Origin: Acidaminococcus fermentans_A
GTDB lineage: Bacteria; Bacillota; Negativicutes; Acidaminococcales; Acidaminococcaceae
Assembly (NCBI RefSeq): GCF_052216985.1
Contig: NZ_JBQOUY010000047.1
Location: 1-9,078 of the forward strand
DNA: 9,078 bases
Direction of reading: 5' to 3'
Shown here: positions 6,899 through 9,078 of the stretch, piece by piece
Layout of the letters: each line of letters opens with the position of its first letter
How positions within the stretch are numbered: the first letter of the stretch is position 1
Program-made: the position numbers and the translations under genes
The notes under the pieces: model-generated
The model's input: only the letters and a program-made list of their open reading frames with translations
Databases searched by the model: none
What the model was told of the DNA's origin: nothing

Positions 6899-6908
6899 TT
6901 GTATACAA
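6899..6908. promoter_or_regulatory. TTGTATACAA palindrome, candidate operator
   Basis: This is a perfect 10-bp palindrome within a very A-rich stretch. It lies between the recQ -35 (ending at 6878) and the gdhA -10 (6945), about 36 bp upstream of that -10. Palindromes with a TGTATACA core are bound by several FCD-type GntR regulators. That comparison is from general knowledge, and no regulator in the window is a match. It may act on gdhA, recQ or both, or be chance in an AT-rich region. Confidence 0.4.
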
Positions 6909-6941
6909 AATACAAAAAAATAAACAGTTATTTCTGAATCG

Positions 6942-6950
6942 TGTTATAAT
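6942..6950 (+). promoter_or_regulatory. gdhA promoter (extended -10)
   Basis: TGTTATAAT carries a consensus TATAAT (6945-6950) and the extended TGn. The -35 position (about 6922-6927, AAACAG) does not match consensus. The A-rich sequence upstream (6903-6926) could serve as an UP-like element. Transcription would begin near 6957, within the tandem repeat, giving a leader of about 50 nt. Confidence 0.75.
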
Positions 6951-6954
6951 GCAC

Positions 6955-6976
6955 TTGTAAGGGTTTTGTAAGGGTT
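6955..6976 (+). repeat. Tandem direct repeat, 2 x TTGTAAGGGTT
   Basis: Two exact 11-bp copies (6955-6965 and 6966-6976) abut with no gap at the predicted gdhA transcription start. The spacing of about one helical turn would put both copies on the same DNA face. Possible roles are a regulator site over the start point or a repeated element in the 5' end of the mRNA. I recognise no specific factor. Confidence 0.7.
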
Positions 6977-7006
6977 CAATAGATACAATTTTAGGAGGCG
7001 TTACAA

Positions 7007-8245
7007 ATGAGTCTGTTTGAAATGGCAAAAATCCCTATGGAAAAAGCAAGCAAACTGATCAATCTGGATCCCAACGCTGAGGCTGTTATCTCCCAACCTG
7101 AACGTACTCTGGAAGTCAGCATTCCTGTAAAGATGGATGACGGCCATGTAGAAGTATTCACCGGCTACCGTTCTCAGAACAGCACGGTCCTGGGTCCTGT
7201 AAAGGGTGGCGTGCGGTATCACCAGAACGTTTCCATGGATGAAGTGAAGACTCTGGGCTTCTGGATGACTACGAAATGCGCTATCGCTGGACTGCCTTAC
7301 GGCGGCGGCAAGGGCGGCATCATCGTAGATCCCCGGAAAGTCTCTAAGGGCGAACTGGAAAGGATCACCCGCGGTTATATCGACCGGATTGCTCCGATCA
7401 TCGGGGAAAAGAAAGATATCCCGGCTCCGGATGTGAACACCAATGCCCAGATCATGGCTTGGATGCTGGATGAATTCTCCAAGATCAACTGCCAGTATAC
7501 TCCTGGTTTCATCACCGGGAAAGCCGTCAGCATGGGCGGATCCCTGGGACGGACTTCCGCAACGGGGCGGGGTGTTGTAACGGCTGCTCTGGAACTGCTG
7601 AAGAGAGAAGGCATCAAACCGGAAGACGCCACCCTGGCTATCCAAGGGTTCGGCAACGTAGGTTCCTGGACTGCCAAATGTGCAGCTGACAAAGGCCTGA
7701 AGATCGTAGCCCTGAGCGATATCAGCGGCGGGATCTATGATCCCAATGGCTTCGATCCGTATAAAGTAGAAGAATATGCCCAGAATAACGGCGGCGTGAT
7801 CAAAGGCTATCCTGGCGCGCAGGCTATCAGCAATGAAGAAGTCCTGGAACAGGATGTCACCGTGCTGATCCCTGCAGCTCTGGAACTGCAGATCACCGGC
7901 AAGAACGCTGATAAGATCAAAGCAAAGATGATCGTAGAAGCAGCTAACGGCCCGACGGATGCTGATGCTGATGCCATCCTGGAAAAGAGAGGCATCCCTG
8001 TGGTTCCCGATGTGCTGGCCAACGGCGGCGGCGTAACCGTATCCTACTTCGAATGGGTACAGAACCTGTACAGATACTTCTGGACGGAAGAAGAAGTCAT
8101 CGACAGACAAGAACAAATGATGGTCAAGGCCTTCGCAAATGTGTATGATGCAGCTAAGAAATACAACACCACTATGCGGGTAGGCGCCTACATCGTAGCT
8201 CTGAACGCACTGGCAGAACCCCTGAAACTGAGAGGCATTATCTAA
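7007..8245 (+). CDS. gdhA: NAD-type glutamate dehydrogenase
   Basis: The enzyme reversibly oxidises L-glutamate to 2-oxoglutarate and ammonia. In glutamate-fermenting Negativicutes this is the entry step to the hydroxyglutarate pathway (organism inference). It is a 412-residue protein, the usual size of the cytoplasmic hexameric family. The substrate domain has KGGVRYH (Lys66), Lys90, PYGGGKGG with catalytic Lys102, and PDVNT with Asp142. Then comes GGSLGRTSATGRGV (178-190). The Rossmann domain carries GFGNVG (214-219), and the second strand ends at Asp238 (VALSD), which suggests NAD over NADP. ANGPTD and LANGGGVTVSYFEWVQN follow near the C-terminus. AGGAGG (6993-6998) lies 8 nt before the ATG. 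The gene has a strong promoter and two hairpins after it, so it is monocistronic. Codon use is strongly biased (AAC, CTG, GGC, CGG), fitting high expression. Confidence 0.96.
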   Translation: MSLFEMAKIPMEKASKLINLDPNAEAVISQPERTLEVSIPVKMDDGHVEVFTGYRSQNSTVLGPVKGGVRYHQNVSMDEVKTLGFWMTTKCAIAGLPYGGGKGGIIVDPRKVSKGELERITRGYIDRIAPIIGEKKDIPAPDVNTNAQIMAWMLDEFSKINCQYTPGFITGKAVSMGGSLGRTSATGRGVVTAALELLKREGIKPEDATLAIQGFGNVGSWTAKCAADKGLKIVALSDISGGIYDPNGFDPYKVEEYAQNNGGVIKGYPGAQAISNEEVLEQDVTVLIPAALELQITGKNADKIKAKMIVEAANGPTDADADAILEKRGIPVVPDVLANGGGVTVSYFEWVQNLYRYFWTEEEVIDRQEQMMVKAFANVYDAAKKYNTTMRVGAYIVALNALAEPLKLRGII

Positions 8246-8265
8246 TAGAACCCTACAAACGGAAC

Positions 8266-8284
8266 CTGTGCCCAGACGGCACAG
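8266..8284 (+). other. Perfect 7-bp hairpin before the gdhA terminator
   Basis: CTGTGCC (8266-8272) pairs with GGCACAG (8278-8284) around CAGAC. It has no T tract and stands 5 nt before the terminator stem. It could protect the mRNA 3' end or help pausing. Confidence 0.6.
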
Positions 8285-8289
8285 CAGAA

Positions 8290-8320
8290 AACCCCGGACT
8301 TGGACAGTCTGGGGTTTTTT
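8290..8320 (+). terminator. Rho-independent terminator of gdhA
   Basis: AACCCCGGACT (8290-8300) pairs over 11 bp, including one G-T pair, with AGTCTGGGGTT (8306-8316) around TGGAC. Six T (8315-8320) follow or overlap the stem base. Confidence 0.95.
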
Positions 8321-8357
8321 GTATGACACGGAAAATAAAGAAAAAGTCGGGAAATGT

Positions 8358-8377
8358 GGAATTTTTAGAAAAATTCC
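8358..8377. promoter_or_regulatory. Perfect inverted repeat in the niaR promoter, candidate operator
   Basis: The arms GGAATTTTT (8358-8366) and AAAAATTCC (8369-8377) form a perfect 9+9 bp repeat with a 2-bp centre. It ends 3 bp before the -10 hexamer and fills the promoter spacer, so a bound dimer would block RNA polymerase. Autoregulation by NiaR is one possibility, but I cannot confirm that this matches a known NiaR box. The AT content raises the chance of a coincidental match. Confidence 0.6.
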
Positions 8378-8379
8378 TT

Positions 8380-8385
8380 TATAAT
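8380..8385 (+). promoter_or_regulatory. -10 element of the niaR promoter
   Basis: Consensus TATAAT. The -35 position at a 17-bp spacer (8357-8362, TGGAAT) is poor. Transcription would start near 8392. The ATG at 8384 lies inside this box, so the reading frame must start later, at 8429. Confidence 0.65.
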
Positions 8386-8428
8386 GGATAACGGATCAAC
8401 AGAAGGTGAAAAGGACGGGGGGAAGCAT

Positions 8429-8941
8429 ATGGAAAATAAAGAACGTAGAGATACCATCCTGAACATGCTCCAGCAGGCCTCCAAACCGGTTACGGGAACG
8501 GAGATGGCTCGGGTCTGCCAGGTCAGCCGGCAGATCATCGTAGGCGATATTGCCCTGCTGCGAGCCAGTGGTATGCCCATCATTTCCACGCCCCGAGGCT
8601 ACCAGCTCCACGATTTCCACAAACAAGGCTGCCGGGAATCGTTCCTGTGCAAACATGGCCCGGAGCAGGTGGAGGCAGAACTCAATGCCATTGTGGATAA
8701 CGGGGGAGTTGTCCACAATGTGGTGGTGGAACATGAAATCTACGGGTACATGGAGGGGGAACTGAATCTGAAATCCCGGAGGGATGTGCAGCTCTATATC
8801 CAGCGGATGGAGGAGACTAAAGCACCTCTTCTATCCAGCATGTCCAACGGAGTCCATACCCATCTGGTAGAGACCGGAACAGAAGAAGAGATGGAGGCCA
8901 TCCATAAAGCACTGGAAAAACTGGGAATCCTGGTGAAATAA
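8429..8941 (+). CDS. niaR: Niacin-responsive transcriptional repressor NiaR (HTH + 3H domain)
   Basis: NiaR (YrxA family) is a DNA-binding repressor of NAD-synthesis and niacin-uptake genes that responds to nicotinic acid. The 170 residues are the usual length. An N-terminal HTH_11 winged helix (about 5-60) includes VTGTEMARVCQVSRQIIVGD and ends in STPRGYQL. The ligand- and metal-binding 3H domain follows (about 75-167). H76 (CKHGPEQ), E84, H143 and H145 (GVHTH) match the spacing of the metal ligands known from the Thermotoga protein, and H96 (VVHNVVVEHEIYG) is another conserved His. ATG 8429 is preferred because GGGGGGA lies about 5 nt upstream and the earlier in-frame ATG at 8384 falls in the -10 box. 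No niacin transporter or nad gene is adjacent, so targets must lie elsewhere. A long terminator follows. Confidence 0.93.
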   Translation: MENKERRDTILNMLQQASKPVTGTEMARVCQVSRQIIVGDIALLRASGMPIISTPRGYQLHDFHKQGCRESFLCKHGPEQVEAELNAIVDNGGVVHNVVVEHEIYGYMEGELNLKSRRDVQLYIQRMEETKAPLLSSMSNGVHTHLVETGTEEEMEAIHKALEKLGILVK

Positions 8942-8951
8942 ATAACGGAAG

Positions 8952-9002
8952 AAAAAGGAGCTGTGAAGAAATGAGGATTCATTTCTTCACAGCTCCTTTT
9001 TT
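8952..9002. terminator. Terminator with 23-bp perfect stem after niaR
   Basis: Positions 8952-8974 pair perfectly with 8979-9001 around a GGAT loop. The left arm starts AAAAAGGAGCTGTG and the right arm ends CAGCTCCTTTTT. Six T (8997-9002) follow on the plus strand, and the facing A run gives a U tract on the minus strand, so it probably works both ways and may also end a convergent gene beyond the window. Confidence 0.93.
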
Positions 9003-9009
9003 GTTGTCT

Positions 9010-9033
9010 CTTTTTACTCCTGGCAGTAAAAGG
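9010..9033. repeat. Second inverted repeat downstream of the niaR terminator
   Basis: TTTTACT (9012-9018) pairs with AGTAAAA (9025-9031) around CCTGGC, with two more outer pairs (T-G and C-G). No T tract follows on either strand. Its role is unclear. The rest of 9034-9078 shows no gene. Confidence 0.45.
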
Positions 9034-9078
9034 CAAGAGAAAAAGGGTATACTTCCCCCTTCCCCCCAAAACTCAGCT

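Noticed and set aside
7001..8329. Uninterrupted 442-codon antisense frame across the whole of gdhA
   Set aside because: It mirrors the strong codon bias of gdhA (few stops in the complementary frame). The translation has no recognisable domain, and no ribosome binding site or promoter fits.
1..9078. CRISPR array, tRNA/rRNA, insertion sequence, or a new multi-gene system
   Set aside because: There are no regularly spaced repeats, no cloverleaf, no transposase and no unexplained gene cluster; the genes are separate housekeeping or regulatory units plus two pseudogenes.

Overview
The window looks like ordinary chromosome of a low-to-mid-GC Firmicute, most likely a Negativicute of the Acidaminococcus type. 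This is inferred from three things: a ~412-residue NAD-type catabolic glutamate dehydrogenase on its own strong promoter, the flavour of the proteins, and the mixed gene set (RecQ, NiaR, a QueG-like protein, YitT). I could not run a search, so the genus is a moderate-confidence guess.

Layout. Positions 1-2270 are visibly more AT-rich. They hold a decayed sigma-54 activator of the RocR kind (145-1157) that lacks its N-terminal sensor, has a frameshift, and carries GAFTDA in place of the essential GAFTGA loop. It is followed by an intact YitT-family membrane protein (1255-2124) with a clear terminator. Positions 2272-2687 hold a second broken gene, an SGNH/GDSL-type hydrolase remnant with a frameshift, a stop and a large internal deletion. 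Then come a short QueG-like cobalamin/4Fe-4S protein (2731-3603) and a tandem-HD-domain protein (3712-4920), each with its own extended -10 promoter. The HD gene converges on recQ (4952-6799, minus strand), and the two share a hairpin terminator whose distal arm encodes the last residues and stop of RecQ. recQ and gdhA (7007-8245) diverge from a 207-bp intergenic region that holds a promoter in each direction, a 10-bp palindrome and a tandem 11-bp repeat. gdhA ends in two hairpins. niaR (8429-8941), a niacin-responsive repressor, follows from its own promoter, which has a perfect inverted repeat in its spacer, and ends in a 23-bp-stem terminator.

The genes are mostly separate transcription units. 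gdhA provides the entry step of glutamate catabolism, NiaR controls niacin salvage or NAD synthesis, RecQ works in DNA repair, and the QueG-like protein probably works in tRNA modification or a related corrinoid/Fe-S reduction. NAD is a loose thread between gdhA and niaR, but nothing in the sequence shows they are co-regulated. I found no new defence, mobile or biosynthetic system, no tRNA or rRNA, and no CRISPR. The points worth a second look are the two layered pseudogenes, the degenerate tandem HD protein, and the operator-like repeats at the gdhA and niaR promoters.
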